A DNA stretch of 64,000 nucleotides from Rhodocollybia butyracea (lineage: Eukaryota; Basidiomycota; Agaricomycetes; Agaricales; Omphalotaceae). The notes under the pieces were generated by a model that saw only the letters and a list, made by a program, of their open reading frames with translations, was not told where the DNA came from and made no database searches. Below, one piece after another: positions 1-12,689 of this stretch. The translations under genes were made by a program, and so were the position numbers. Every line of letters begins with the position of its first letter. The first letter of the stretch is position 1. The stretch covers positions 62,001 through 126,000 of the forward strand of contig JADNRY010000034.1 in the NCBI GenBank assembly GCA_015501585.1, in the 5' to 3' direction.

Positions 1-33
1 TTACTACCAATGATCATTTAAACTAACGAGTTC

Positions 34-231
34 TTGGGGTATCCACAGCTCATCAAATTGCTCAGTCTATTTCTGAACATTGACTATAACCATACCCTTG
101 ACAAGAAGCTTCTTAGTGATTCTGCCACTGCAAACGAAGCTCTTGAGGAAGTGTCAGATGCAACTATTGAAGAGCTTGAAGTGCCGGAAGAATCTAAGGA
201 GGCCTATGTTGAAGTGGTGGAGGCTGTTTAG
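34..231 (+). CDS. Possible 3' end of a gene entering from the left
   Basis: An open frame of up to 65 codons ends at 231 and is rich in Glu and Asp in its second half. A splice-acceptor-like ATCCACAG stands at about 42-49, so this may be a terminal exon whose earlier exons lie outside the window. There is no recognisable domain and I cannot name it. It could also be a chance ORF. Confidence 0.25.
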   Translation: MGYPQLIKLLSLFLNIDYNHTLDKKLLSDSATANEALEEVSDATIEELEVPEESKEAYVEVVEAV

Positions 232-1149
232 GAGCTAAGTACCAAGTTTTAAAACTACTCTGGGCATCGAAGGAAAAGATAATTTTAAATGTAGTAGTAA
301 TATAGGACACTGAAGGCTTTTGTCCGCTTGATATGTACCTAATTTGAGGAATGGGAAGCAGGATGGCCAAAGCAGTATATTAGGCGCTAGGCAAATCTAA
401 TCGCAGAATAATCTCCCGCACATGTGTGAGTGGGTGTCTGGTTACCTGGTATCAGTTTGACTGATGAGAAATTTTCTCCTTCATCTCTGGTGTGTTCTAT
501 GTGCAATGTAGCAAAGAAGTATGCAAGATGATCTCGCCATATGCTTCCGCTATTAGAAAGCTCTTGTAACAGAAGCGGAAGATTATCAAGTACGGCGCGC
601 AGGAGTCTTTTCCAGTCTTTCAGTTCTATTCACAGGTGCCGTGCTTTCTTTACTAAAGCACGACTGATTCTTTTTCATGGATAACTGTACCCCGCCACTA
701 CTTCCGGTCGAATCACGGACAAAATCGAGCCCTGCATGCCGTCGACGCAGCAGTTCTTTGCGATTGAACTCTTCTGACTTCCCGTCCTACGTTCCTCACC
801 GGTACCAATCATCCCATCCGTACTAAAGGGAGCTGGGATGTGACATTGATGATGCGCAATGTGAAAGTGAGCTTGGATTGTGAGCACAGACCTTCGGTTA
901 TTCAATGTATGTCCATTCCTTTGCTTTCATGAGTCGGCCGGAACGCTACCACTGAAGTACTGAACCTGCCAACCATGCTTTCAAGCTAGTTTATCTTCTG
1001 GATAATGGCTGCCGCATGTCCTAGACGACGCTCAGAAGTGTGTTTTGCATCCAACCGCACCGTGCGGTAGGAGGAAACTACAACGTCTACGTCTGCTCGG
1101 TTCCGCTCAGTACTGCTTGCAGCCCAACAAAGTTCCCTCGGGGCAATAG
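232..1149. other. No gene recognised
   Basis: Short ORFs only, with no splice pattern, domain or internal repeat that I can support. Confidence 0.5.
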
Positions 1150-1995
1150 CGGACAGCTCCGAGAAGCATCGTTTTAGACCTTTCTCTCTATGCCCTGCTA
1201 TCGTGGCTCGTCAATGCTAGTGCACTTACAACGGACGTATAACTCTCTCTCCAAGTTACCAACATCTTAGCTCGTTCAACCTTGTTGCTATAGAACGTCG
1301 CTCTTGGAGCTCCCTCATCCCAGTATCTTGTTGTTGTGACTTACCAACAATCCACGTTCAACATTCAACTCTCGAACCTATTCATATGCATCCGATCTGA
1401 TTCCTCCCGATACTACCCAACTAGCGCGACTCTTCTCTTCGACATCGCTCACTACTGCACTCACATAACTTGAACATTGTATCCACCATTCAATTCAGAA
1501 CATGGATCATAGAATCGCACTTTCATACTCGCAGAGTAATCGATTCAGTTCGATGACGAAGGGCTTCAAGGTCGGCTCATGACGTCCCTCCCAACGTTTC
1601 TGCTCTCTAATTTCAAATATGAACGAGATGTCGTGCATTTACTAGATTGGTGTCTATTCCGTGGACCCATTAACCTCCGAACTAACAGCAACATGGAAGT
1701 AGCACTGAAAGTCACTGTGGTCGGCAATACCAATTCTTACCACCATTTGTGTGGTTTTTTTTTTTTTTTGTTTGCATGCGCGAGACGCACCAAAGATGTC
1801 CCATTATTTGTCGCCTGTGTTAAGATTTCACCATCAACGATTGTGCTAAGAGTTCTGGGATTTTCGCAGTACATTTACCAAGCAAAAGGGAATGTTCAGC
1901 GCCAGTGCCCCTTCCTATGTCACGAAGAACATCTCCGAATTGTATAAAATTGGTATGAGATGATATGCGATGGACCTGCCTATCCAGCGTCTCCT
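1150..1995. repeat. Dispersed duplicated segment, copy A
   Basis: Diverged second copy of about 38290-38795. Shared landmarks are the T/C-rich stretch with CTTTCTCTCTATGCCCTGC, the TTACCAACATCTT stretch, the block ending in TCTTCTCTTCGACATCGC, and the closing CTGCCTATCCA. This copy carries extra sequence (about 1500-1930) that the other lacks, including a run of T near 1757. No coding function is evident. Confidence 0.6.
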
Positions 1996-2215
1996 CTTGT
2001 TCCGCAGCAAACAGATACCATATTGTGAAAATGATTGTAGCTGAATAATCTTGAACGGTGCGTGCTAGTCAGTTTAATTGAAAAACGCGACAAAGAGGGA
2101 TAGCTAGAAGGGAGAAAGAGGGTGTGAACCAGAGGCGAACTGCGAGCAATTTTGACGCGGATTTGAAGAAGAGTGCAAACGCTACTATTCATCCTTGTTC
2201 TCACGTTTCTGACCC

Positions 2216-2880
2216 TTTATCCGTCTCGAACCGTTTTCCGTTTTGAACCGCAGGACCTCAACTACAGAGTCGAAGGCTAGTAATTATAAAAGCCTAAGTT
2301 TAAAAACGGATGGACCACCCACCCTCTAACCATCCTCTTTGACTTTTCCTCATGCGTAAACTCTTCTACAGGGATTCCTCATCGGAACTTAGCCATGCAC
2401 CAGAGTGTGCATCTACAAGACTCTTGGATCAGACTACTATAACCATGGAACAATGCGCACGAAATACGCAGGAAGAAAAACTCGGAAAACCCGAGCCAAC
2501 ACAACATAGAAGAAACAAGACAACAACGTAGAAACTCAAGAAAAACAGACTAAACAAAAACAAAGCTACCCACCTCCGGTCCTTGACCTGAGATCTTCAA
2601 AAACCCATCCCAGGTATCAGGAAACGAGGTTAGTTTTCATATCCAGAGACCGTTCGATTGATTTAAGGAATTAGGGTGAGATCAAGGCGACGACCAGAAA
2701 AACGGAAAGATGCGGTTGAGAAAAAATTGTTTTTAGCGCTCGCTAGTATCCATTGCGGTCCGTTTTGAGTTGGAGCGAGACTGCGAAAGTCAAGTGAAGG
2801 CTGAGTTGAGCGTCGAACGTTAGACTTCTGAATGAATCAAATGGTAGTGGACGACACAGCTTTGTAAGTGTTAGTTTTTA
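2216..2880. repeat. Repeat R-A, copy 1 (degenerate)
   Basis: Same family as 8440-9320, 18075-18440, 39120-39590 and 46600-47830. Diagnostic pieces are CTACAGGGATTCCTCATCGG, CCATGCACCAGAGTGTG and, on the minus strand, a stretch corresponding to PDTWDGFW in the fullest copy. Here the frame is broken. It lies about 0.6 kb upstream of NACHT copy 1; in the other blocks a small ORF follows R-A, but none is seen here. Confidence 0.6.
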
Positions 2881-3437
2881 GAATTCCGGCTGTTTCCCGC
2901 GCCGGTAACCTTCCTTCCTTCCACCTTGCTGCTTTCAATTCTACCGGTGAAAGGTTCAACGTCCAAGCGCAACAACTTAAAAAACCTTCTCAGTGAATTC
3001 TCCTAGTGGTACGTGCTGATTTAATTTGGATTTAATCTCACAATTGCCCTGTATGCTGATGGTCAGATTTCGGGATTCCCACATATCTCCAGAAAGATTT
3101 GCCCGAGATAGAGTAGTTGCTTTGATCCTTACAAAATAAAAACTGCTACAATCTTCATACAATGTACAGTGTCAGCCTGCTCCAGTGAGTTCAACAGACT
3201 GTCAAAACAAAAACCAGGTCAGCTCAGATATCCAAGCTGGTGAAACAAATTTGTGTCTGTCACGGTAAGGGTTGTGTAAGGACACTTATGAAGTCGTAAA
3301 GTTGCCCAAAATCACCACAGAAATAGCTATAGCGTGCGATGTCAGGATAACCCGAAACATGATGGAAGCACTGCAGAGCACCGCCAGCAGCCAGTCTGAA
3401 CTGCTCTCGTGCTTTTCCTCCCTCTCTCTCTCATCCT

Positions 3438-6400
3438 ATGTCCTTCTTTGAACATGGTTATGGCTTCCAGGTTAATCGAGGAAACTTCTATGCTGTAAGT
3501 GGTGACGTGAACATCGAGAAAACTAGTTCATCTGGTTCCGATGTGCAAACATTGGGACTTCAAAGAAGTGACCCAGGAGGTGCGTGGTACACCCCATATA
3601 GTACGCTTTTAGTTTACTATATCAGTGTTCCATATGTACTCATGAGATTCCAGGTATCTCCAAGTGGTCACAGGGTTCACATCCCTCCTCTCGTCTCCTT
3701 GAGAGCCTTGCAGAAGTTTCATCAAGTTCAGGTACCTTGACAACATCAGACACGCCGGAGGTTACAACATCTGATGGTACATGTTTCCCCCAATATTTAC
3801 CGCAGTCCCGGCTCTCTGGAACTATGGTTTCGCTATGCCCTAGTCCGGCACAGGTTCCCTCCAAGGTTCCCTCTTTGGCACCTTTTCATACGTTCCGGGG
3901 AACGGATGGTTTTGCCACTAATCATCAACGCATGGAGGGGTGTTCAGAGCGCTCGGATAAATACTTGGCAGCGATTGACAACCAACCTACAACCACTATC
4001 AATGATTGCACATTTGTGAGTCATACTACTCGGCTACTCCAAGGTGAAAAAGGTAAGCTAAACAATAAGACTTTCCCTATTAAAAGTGAACACCGAGCGC
4101 AGGGCTTGATAAACTACACAGTGCTGCAGCTTTAGAAGCCCTTCATGACTCAGCGGATAGCTTCCCCCAACCAAAATGTCATCCTGAAACACGTACGAAA
4201 ATGCTGAAAGATCTGCACAAGTGGTCACTGGGAACAGACCAGGCTACTGGTTCTCGTATTCTGTGGTTATTTGGACCGGCAGGTGCAGGGAAGTCCGCTA
4301 TCATGCAAACACTCTCTCACCAGCTGCAGAGTGCTGGCCAGCTTGGAGGTTGCTTCTTTTTCAAAAAATCCATCCTACTCGTGGCAATGCAAAAGTGTTA
4401 TTTGTAACCATTGCATATCAGCTCGCACTTCATGTTCCCTGGCTGAGAGGTCTGATTTCCAAGGTAGTGGAAAACAATCCATCTGTTCTCGCAAGGTCTA
4501 TCGAGATTCAGCTGCAAAAGCTGATTTCTGAGCCTTGTCATATGCACCCCAATGACAACCCTTTAACGATACTCATTGATGGTCTGGATGAGTGCGAAGG
4601 ACAAGATGTCCACCTGGAAATATTGCGCGCAATCAGAAACTCTGTTGCAGAACCCTTCCTTCCACTTCGGTTCATCATTGCCAGCAGACCAGAGGCCCAT
4701 ATTCACGAGATTTTCAAATCATCAGTCTACCGCGGTGTCTACCGCCCATTCAATATAGAGCAGTCATTTGCCGACGTCCAAACATATCTTCTCGATGAAT
4801 TCGCTCGAATTTATCATGAGCACCAGACTATGGCCGCCATCCCCCTCCCATGGCCTTTGCCCCAAGTTCTGAATGAACTTGTGTGGAGGTCATCTGGCTA
4901 TTTTATCTATGCATCCACTATCATCAAATTCATTGATGACAAAAATTATCGCCCTACAGAACGTCTGGCTGTTGTTATGAAGGGCGAAACCAGACCTGAT
5001 TCACCATTTGATGTGCTTGACCAGCTTTATATCAACATCCTTTCCACTGCTCCCATTGCCAAGCACCCCAAACTGATTCAAATCCTCTGTGCCATTGCAA
5101 ACTTTGATTTCCATCCTGATAACCTTGATCAATTGTTTGGGCTGGAAATTGGGGATACACGTTTATTTCTGCGCAATCTTCATTCAATAATTAATGTGCC
5201 ATTGGAAGAAAAACATAAACACTTGTCTCCAATATCTGCCCATCATGCATCCTTTTATGATTTCCTAGGTGACCCAAAGCGTTCCCAAAAATTCTACATC
5301 GGTGGCCTACACCATCGCAAGGATCTGGCTTGTTCTATTCTGAGATTAATTGCTCATGGGTATGATGAACGATCCCATCCTGGGGCCCCACGCTTTATCT
5401 ACGCTCCATCAAGGTCCCCTCTGTTCCTGTCTCCAACTTTTATTGCTTCGTTGCCTCCTTCCATGGAGCTGTTGCCTTTGATTCAAAGGGTTCATCTGGA
5501 CTACATCCGCCAGCTCAACCATGAACATCTGGAGCCAATGATAACTTGGATGAAAGTTGGTGTTTTTCTTTTACCTTCTTTGCATGAACTTGACATACAT
5601 CAAGAAGATTCATCCAAGACCTACAGATTTGATACAGCTTTGGGAAGATTATGAGTATATGGCCTTCATTGAAACAGCATTTGAATCATATCCACCAAAC
5701 AAGCCACCCATAACCAAGATGTCTTCATCATTTGCTCACCATATTCTATCACAGTCTTGTGGAGTTTTTCATCTTCTTTGCTTACTAGTACTGCCAAATA
5801 TTTTATATCTAGGAATTGGCATCATCCGTTTACTGTTAGATGTCTCTTGGAGTGACCTTCGGTCAACTATTTCTTTCCTTCGCAAAAATTATTGGCATGG
5901 ATGAGGAGCTGCTTACTGATCTTTGCAGGTACATCCGAGGTCTATCATTTAATGGGGAGACTTTCCCTTGGCCATCATTATGCCAGGGTTTGGCACGTCG
6001 AAGTATCCAGATAGGAAAGGATATTCATGCTGGTAAGCTAAAAGGTGTGAGGTTGGTGATAGCATTGCAGATCATATACCATATTCCTCACAACCACATA
6101 ATATAGCTGGTGCAAGAGTGACCTGTCTTGCAACTGGGCCCTCTATGTTAGATCATCTCCACCTTCTAAGGAACTCTTTGATGATATTTGGAGCCTTCAC
6201 CCATCCCAACTCCGAGAATGCAATGCAGACAAAATTCATCATGTTTTGAAGTGGCTTGAGGTGAGAGTCCAGAATATGCATAGCTCGAAGATTATTGAAA
6301 CCCAATCTTTTATAGTCATTTCCTGATCCTCCATTTGAACTAATAACACGCTGGACACAATATATGGTTGATAGTGACCCAGAAGGCTGTGATCCTTATG

Positions 6401-6501
6401 AGGATCCACCTGAGGTGGTTTGGCAAATTCATCTTAGGGAGATAAACCTGATAAAAAGAAGGGACCAGGGATTGGGGGAGCCCAAAACGCAGTTATTATA
6501 A
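3438..6501 (+). pseudogene. NACHT NLR-like gene, copy 1 (two frameshifts)
   Basis: Paralogue of the intact gene at 13180-16261. By comparison the exons are 3438-3600, 3654-4052, 4103-5359, 5414-5555, 5605-6051, 6107-6260 and 6316-6501; the extra intron that copies 2 and 3 have inside exon 2 is absent. The N-terminus carries the G-F-Y-x-V-x-G-D-V-N motif. The P-loop (GPAGAGKSA, about 4276-4302) and LIDGLDEC (about 4577) are intact, but a single base is missing around 4363-4371, just after the P-loop exon segment, and a base is gained around 5881-5893. Each breaks the frame. The 4221-5654 ORF is simply the frame after the first lesion, not a separate gene. The last exon (62 codons with stop) is open. 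Both lesions lie beside A runs, so assembly error is possible. Known NACHT proteins are STAND NTPases implicated in fungal non-self recognition. Confidence 0.85.
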
Positions 6502-7225
6502 ATTATCAAGTAACGCTGTCAGTGCCATCAATTAATATTATGCAGAAGGCACTGGCTCCAGTCACTCATTATAAAATTAACGACGACTGATAATTATATT
6601 TTCTCAAAGTGGCACAACCTGCAGGCCCGCCTCCGCTTCCAATGTCAATGCCGAATCCCGACGAGTCAGGAAACAAAATCCACTTTCGGGATGGGACGTA
6701 GCGAACTAGCAGAGGCTGCTTCGAGGTCAACTTACCAATTCGCAGACCTCCCCCGTGTCCCACTTATTACATGAATGATTTACGTCGCTGTCGTGACCTT
6801 GACTCCGGACTCTCAGCGACCAAAGACACACTTAGCCTCTCGTGGTTATATTAATGATGAATGACTAGGACTCATGGCTGGAAGCCTCAGCGAAAGTCCA
6901 TGTCAGAAAAAAGGCAGCAAGGTGTTGTACAGTTGGACATCCGAGTCAAGAGGTCGGGAAAGCAGAAATGAGAGGACTCCTAGTAATCCAGACTCGGCTA
7001 GAGTCGCAGAGCTCCTTGTCCGGAGTATAAGTACACGAGATTGAGTGTATCACCGGGACTTCATGAACCTTTTTTTGCAGCGAGAAGGATAGACATTGAG
7101 GTGGGAGATCCCACCTGGGAAGATAGTACAGCTGTTACGAACATGCGTACAATACCGATGGCGAACTCCGGCCCGGAACGCCACAATCCATACAACATTC
7201 GAGCTTTCAAGATGGGCAAATTAGG
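6502..7225. repeat. Duplicated block material between NACHT copies
   Basis: No intact gene. About 6950-7130 is a diverged copy of a stretch also found near 18440-18570 and 39690-39840; its plus-strand reading keeps FFAARRIDIEV. The stretch 6820-6900 with GACTCATGGCTGGAAGCC recurs near 12495, 42600 and 43880. These are parts of the amplified unit described in the findings. Confidence 0.5.
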
Positions 7226-7519
7226 CTATGGTGAAGTTCCACCAGGCGTTTGGTTCAATAAATGAACATTTTCTGTACTCTTTAAAGCAAGTTTCTCCTT
7301 CTCATCTTCCTCTTGGGTAAGCCATGTCAGAGGGAACCGATGCCATTGCAAAGTAGCTTCCAGCGTAGCATCTTTATCGACACCCATGGCCTTTCTAGCT
7401 GCTTCGATAATTGCCTCCGACGTGTGACCTGGATGGGGCTTGTTCCATTCTGCAACTAGATAATAGTTCCCGTCTACTCCACCGAAAACACTAGGCTCAA
7501 GCTCATAACTATGGGTCAA
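7226..7519 (-). CDS. Conserved small ORF family, copy 1 (function unknown)
   Basis: One of four copies (others 9341-9670, 18618-18947, 39940-40233). The frame keeps AEWNKPHPGHTSEAI, a KAMGVDKDATLEATLQWHR stretch and QEEDEKEKLALK, with no indel in any copy although flanking DNA is full of indels. A second conserved open stretch lies upstream on the same strand (about 7550-7740, reading RRDSIVQGKRTPLYGLAW), probably an earlier exon. An intron likely separates them, but I could not fix its borders, so the true start is unknown. I do not recognise the family. No signal peptide or membrane segment is seen in the core. It recurs between NACHT copies, so it was amplified with them. Confidence 0.5.
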   Translation of the reverse strand: MTHSYELEPSVFGGVDGNYYLVAEWNKPHPGHTSEAIIEAARKAMGVDKDATLEATLQWHRFPLTWLTQEEDEKEKLALKSTENVHLLNQTPGGTSP

Positions 7520-7829
7520 TTAATTCGGGTGCCATAATAGATAACCTGGTTGATGGACACACCCGAAAGGACCTTCCCATCGCGTTGAGATCACAGTTCT
7601 AAACCCGCTATAGCCAAATGGTATGCCCAAGTTTTTGCTGAATTCGCGAGGAGAGCAGACCCAGGCAAGCCCATACAAGGGGGTTCTTTTCCCTTGGACT
7701 ATACTATCACGACGTGGGGGAGGTTGGTCTGGAGGAAGACGGCGAGGAAATCTAGAAAACTGTTAGCAGTGTCAATAAAGCTGGTTAGAAGACTGACATT
7801 GTAGTCGACATAAAGGTTTTTGTGAGAAA

Positions 7830-8340
7830 AGTTTGAGCGCTTCCCGAGACGCCAAGATAAGCGCCCCTGCATTTCCTAGTGCCTACTACGCCTATCATGT
7901 CCCACCAAGTTGCCGAAACCAACTTTTGTATTCTGGTTTACTCGAACATCATTTTCAAAGTTCACCATTGAGATTAAGGTACCCTCGCAGACATCAACGA
8001 GACGGACTAGCTCATCTGTTCCGCTCGAAAAGTTTTCTGGAACCGTGACAACGCCAAAGACTGTCAAACTTAGTTTAAAGGTAAGCGCAAGGCCCCGTTC
8101 TCAACAACTATCTGCAACAACAGGTTCATTCGTATCACAGATAACCATTGCCGTACCAACTCTATCGCCTTTTCCTTCAGTGCCAGAACCTCGGAGAGTA
8201 CAAGTTCATTTACAATAAGTTCCGTCTATTCTAGCATCGGCACCTCGATAATTCTCCAAACACGATCTGGTACATTGAACGTTCTTCAAACTCTGATAGA
8301 AGCTTATCAAGCTGATTCAGCTCGAAAATGCTCATTACAA
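7830..8340. repeat. Repeat R-B, copy 1
   Basis: Diverged copy of segments at about 21190-22540 and 41570-42600. It shares GACGGACTAGCTCATCTG-like and CCGTGACAACGCCAAAGAC-like sequence and the GATAGAAGCTTATCAAGCTG motif. No gene is recognised. Confidence 0.45.
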
Positions 8341-8439
8341 AAGGCGACGAAGAGCAACAATGAGAAGGGAGAAAGAGCCTGAGAGGAGGCGAGAGATTTT
8401 AAAGCAAATTTGAGACTCACTAAGTATTGTTAATTCTTG

Positions 8440-9320
8440 TTCTTGTATTCCTGGCACTTCATCCGTCTCGTAAGTACCTGCTTTCCAAGTTGAACTACAG
8501 CGCCCCAACTAAGGAGTCGTAGTTATTAATTATAAAAAGCAAGCTTAAAACCGAATGGACGACCCACTGTCTAACCATCTTCTCTTACTCTTCTACAAGG
8601 ATTCCTCATCGGAACTTGACCATGCACCAGAGTACTCTTGGATTAGATCACCACAACCATACAACAGTGCGAAACAAAACGAAAACGCAGGAACGAAGCT
8701 CTTGGAAAACCCGAACAAAAGAAAACCACAAGAAACAAAAAGAAAACTACCACCTCCGATCCTTGGCTCCAATCCTCGGATTCCGCATCTCCAACCCCGA
8801 GACCTTCCAAAATCCATCCCAAGTATCTGGCAAACGAAGCTAGTCCAAGGAAATTTGTTTAGCATTGTGATGGCCTCTGCGACTGTTTGGATGAGGCAGA
8901 TTTAGGGTGAGAACCATCAGGACAAGGATGCGTTTAAGGTAAGCGCAAAAGTTTTGTCGACAAGGGCGTGCGCGAGAGCAAACAGGAAAGCAAGAATGAG
9001 TAAGAGCAAGTGTAAGCGAAAAGGTATTACAAAACTGACCTTTTGACAGAGAAACAGAGAAACAGGCTTTATCAGCGCGTGTTTGGAGTAGGAGCATATG
9101 CATATTCGAGTGCAAGTGTGCATATGGGATGTGAGTGCGAATGAGAAAGAACAGACGGCGTAGACAGCTGAGGAACATGCGGATGTTGCCATGTTGGAGA
9201 TTAGGGAGACCAGAACACCGTAAAAACGCGGATGTATGAACACGAAAGCTCCGATTTGCAAGAATGAACATGAAGCTGTGAAGCTGTAACACCAAATTCG
9301 AAGCTACATAATCTCCCAAC
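8440..9320. repeat. Repeat R-A, copy 2
   Basis: Contains CTACAAGGATTCCTCATCGG, CCATGCACCAGAGTACTC and a minus-strand reading with LPDTWDGFWKVSGLEMR, then a low-complexity stretch, then a minus-strand stretch reading FILANRSFRVHTS. The order matches the fullest copy at 46600-47830. Several frames are open but none is a convincing complete gene. Confidence 0.6.
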
Positions 9321-9340
9321 ATTCGAGATGGCGAAATAAG

Positions 9341-9670
9341 TTATCGTACACCAGCTGGTTGGTTCGACGAATGAATGTTTTCCACACCCTTTAAAGCAAG
9401 TTTCTCCTTCTCATCTTCCTCTTGAGCGAGCCATGTCAGAGGGAACCGATGCCATTGCAAAGTAGCTTCCAGCGTAGCATCCTTATCGACACCCATGGCC
9501 TTTCTGGCGGCTTCGATAATCGCCTCCGACGTGTGGCCTGAATGAGGCTTGTTCCATTCCGCAACTAGATTAAATTTTCCGTCCATTCCGTGCACAGCGC
9601 TGGGCAAGAGCTCGTAACTGTAGTTGGTATTTAATCCGCTGATACAATAAATAGCCAAGTTGATGGACAC
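9341..9670 (-). pseudogene. Conserved small ORF family, copy 2 (upstream exon has a stop)
   Basis: The core frame is open and nearly identical to 18618-18947 (SYELLPSAVHGMDGKF, then AEWNKPHSGHTSEAI and QEEDEKEKLALK). In the presumed upstream exon (about 9700-9880) this copy reads CGT TAA where the 18618 copy reads CGC CAA, giving a premature stop. That exon may still be skipped or differently spliced. Function unknown. Confidence 0.45.
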
Positions 9671-9989
9671 ACCCGAAAGGACCTTTCCATTGCGCTGAAA
9701 TCACACTTCTATACTCGCCGCAACCAGTCCCTATGCCGCCCAAGTTTTTTCCGAGTTAACGAGGAGAGCAGACCCATGCGAGCCCGTACAAGGGCGTTCT
9801 TTTTCCTTGGACTATACTATCACGACGTGGGGGAGTTTGGTCTGGAGGAAGGCGGCGAGGAGATCTAGAAAGCTGTTAGTGGTGTCAGTCAAGTGGGTAA
9901 GAAGACTGACATTTGAGTCGACATCACATTGGAGACAGGATGAGAAGAGTTGAGTGTGACCGTACCGATGCACACATGACTTGTCTCCC

Positions 9990-11915
9990 ACGGAGTCACA
10001 TCGTCGTGTAGGCTATCACTGATTCGCTCCTTGAACACTTTCTTGGAACGGAAAACTTGTGAATCTAATCCTTACTGGAAACTTACGTTCGACTCTACTA
10101 GGTCCTCAGCCCATATGGGCATCACCTAAAGAAGATCATCTCAAATGGATCACCCCTCATCTGTCCAACGGTGTCACTCAGACAGCGACGCTCGGGGTGT
10201 ATACGTGTCGAGTTTATTTTCAGCATGCCCATCATGCAGCCAAAGAATATGGAAGAGTTCGAAGGACAAGGTAGTAACTGGAAAGAGTCTGCGATATCCT
10301 TGACAGCATACTGATCCTGACATGGACAACTAATCCCCAGTGTTTCTGGGCGTACGGTTTCGAGGCACGTCATGAAGAACTTATGTTATGCCCGGCACCA
10401 CTTCATCCCAACGCGAACGGCTAAGTCTCTCTACTCACCACGGTACTCTCCTCGATGGCCAGGCCGGCCAGGACCAAGCAGCAAGCATCATCAATCATCA
10501 ATATTATCAATCATCACCCAGAACAAAATTGCTTGGGCAGGCTGGCATTGTTGCATTAGAGTTGTTACATGGGACTAGGCAGTAAACCAGTTACAGTAAA
10601 GGGCAGACATGCAACACTATGAAGTGGGAAGAGATGAAGGTCAAATGATATGAGCAAGAGAATTTAGGTGGCAGCATGGTGACCGGTGATGTCGATGATG
10701 GCGAAAAAATGAAGATATGTATGGTGATCCACGGGATGCCACCAACGCTCGGACAAACGAAGATTATTTAATAGATTGATAACTGCGATTTGGAAAGACA
10801 CACCCGAAAGCGCCAATTGTCCAAGATACTCTATCGAAAGAGTCCAACTACGCTGACCACAGTGTGCCTCTCTTCCCTGGTGCAGATTTGAACCTTATCC
10901 ACACTGCCTTTTCAATCCTACATCGTACTTCGTTAACGGCGGCTCTTCCAAATGGCCAGGAGCGTTTATCGATTCATGGTTCAGGTGTAGAGAAATTCGA
11001 AAGGAAAGTTTACGGCCCGGCATTACTCCATCCCTTGGATTTGAAAATTTGAACGTTTGAACAGTGACGAACCCTCGGCCCCTCCTACTTTTCCTTCTCT
11101 TCTGGATTGATACAAATCTTTGGACTCAAGACCATGACTATATGTCACCTTTGCTCAATCCATTGATGTAAAAACCGCTGGCCAAAGTGGAAAGCAACTT
11201 CGGGGTCGTCGGAGGAACACGACGCATGATGGAAACCCCATAGGAATTGGTACTGCCCCAGTTGAACAGTAAGTTTTATACCCTCCTCATTGCCAGCCAA
11301 ACTAACACGTTTCCGGCCGATCTGTCAAGCTCATCTTCCCTCGCGAGATGCCATATCACCTTCCTCGTCCAGTTATTCCTGGCACAAATCTACGCCTTTC
11401 TCCAACTTGGAAGTTGCTGAGAAATTATGCTTAAGGAAAGGGAAGACGGCCTTGGATCGTCTGCGCTGAACAAAGCACAGAAAAGGCAGGAGCAGGCATA
11501 GCTGTTTAAGTTTGCAGGGTAGACATGACAATGGTACGTGATTTTCCTTTGATCGAGGGTTTACGCATTATAATAGGTTTGTGATAGGTTATCGATTATC
11601 TTCCTATATCGTCAATTCTCGATGTCCTCCATAAACATGAAACTCGCTCTTCGCCCCGTCATGGTAGAAGGCGGCGTGCATGTCATCCATTCCTATTTTT
11701 GCTCCCTTGTCAACACGAGAATTGTCACTATCCCACTTTCATTTGTTCGTGAGGAGAGCGTCTCTTACATGGCTGATGCAGATATCTTGGTATGTGCTAT
11801 GAATCTCATAATTGGTGGATGCCGATTTTGGTCAGATTTCGGGACTCGCATGTGTCGAAATAAGAACTGCGGGTCTGAAGCGCTCTTGTTTTCTCTCTCG
11901 ATCTGTCCTTTATAA
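9990..11915. repeat. Degenerate duplicated segment, no intact gene
   Basis: About 10090-10270 matches 19350-19500 and 40725-40870 (shared CATATGGGCATCACCTAAAG, GGTGTATACGTGTCGA and CCCATCATGCAGCC-like words), and 10800-11000 matches 19690-19850 and 41230-41410. Reading frames differ between copies and are broken. The stretch 11050-11900 holds only short ORFs. Confidence 0.45.
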
Positions 11916-11921
11916 ACAAAG

Positions 11922-12331
11922 TCATGACATCTAGGTTAGTCGATCCCACACTCAACAACACTCCCCTACCCAACCGACTCAACCGACCCGTCCTCCAGCT
12001 CCAAACGCTCCGCGCCCCCTCCTCCCCCGCCTTCCTCCAGGTGTTCACCACTGGCGCCGCCACTACCCTATCCACCCCCAAGCTCAATGACTTCACCTGC
12101 CCCGTCTGGCAACTGGATACTGGATACAAACCAACAAACATCCGACTTCCAGCGCCACCTCAAAACCCGCCTGCGCGCCGATAAAGACGAACAGAAAGAA
12201 AGAAAGAACAGACGCAGGGCTGGTGGTGCAAGGGCGTTCGCGTCGAGTACGAGGTCGATCAGTGGGCGAGGGAAGCGAATGCGAAAAAGGACAATGCGGA
12301 GGTGTATTTGTTTATTGATCACATGAGGGTC
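11922..12331 (+). pseudogene. Broken partial duplicate of the C2H2 zinc-finger gene at 45055
   Basis: Aligns to 45922-46330 in exon 2 of the zinc-finger gene: shared CCTCCTCCCCCGC, CTTCACCTGCCCCGTCTG, GATACAAACCAACAAACA, ACTTCCAGCGCCACCTCAAAA and GCTGGTGGTGCAA. The copy has indels, including an extra GGATACT inside the first finger and an AGAAAGAAAGAAAG expansion, so the frame is lost and the second Cys of the finger is no longer in register. No start or upstream exon is present. It ends abruptly after the DHMRV equivalent. It sits between R-A copy 2 and NACHT copy 2, about 33 kb from its source. Confidence 0.85.
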
Positions 12332-12689
12332 TCAACTGCAAAAACTCAAAAGACTTTCTTAGTGAACTCTCAGCGAATCAGGACGCATTTCTCGTGCTCT
12401 GGACAGCTAAGGACTCTGGAGTTTTGGCCGTGATCAATGAACGAAGAGTCAAAGACATGCTCGGCCACGAGCCAATTGTGCAAACGGGATATGGATAACT
12501 CGTAGCTGGCAGCCTCAGTGAATCTAAATGTTCTGAAAGGGCTTAACCTGCCTCAACTCATGTATATGAAACCATCATTTTTAGACCCAATGCTGAATAT
12601 ATTCAGAATCCCCGTTTGTTTTCTCTCACTTCTTCTCATCGATATTCAGGCGTTGCAAATCTTTCTGGTACGTGGAGGCGGCTGAAGCA

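Noticed and set aside
4221..5654. A 477-codon ORF as a separate gene
   Set aside because: It is the frame of NACHT copy 1 after a one-base loss near 4365; the preceding exon frame (from 4103) carries the P-loop.
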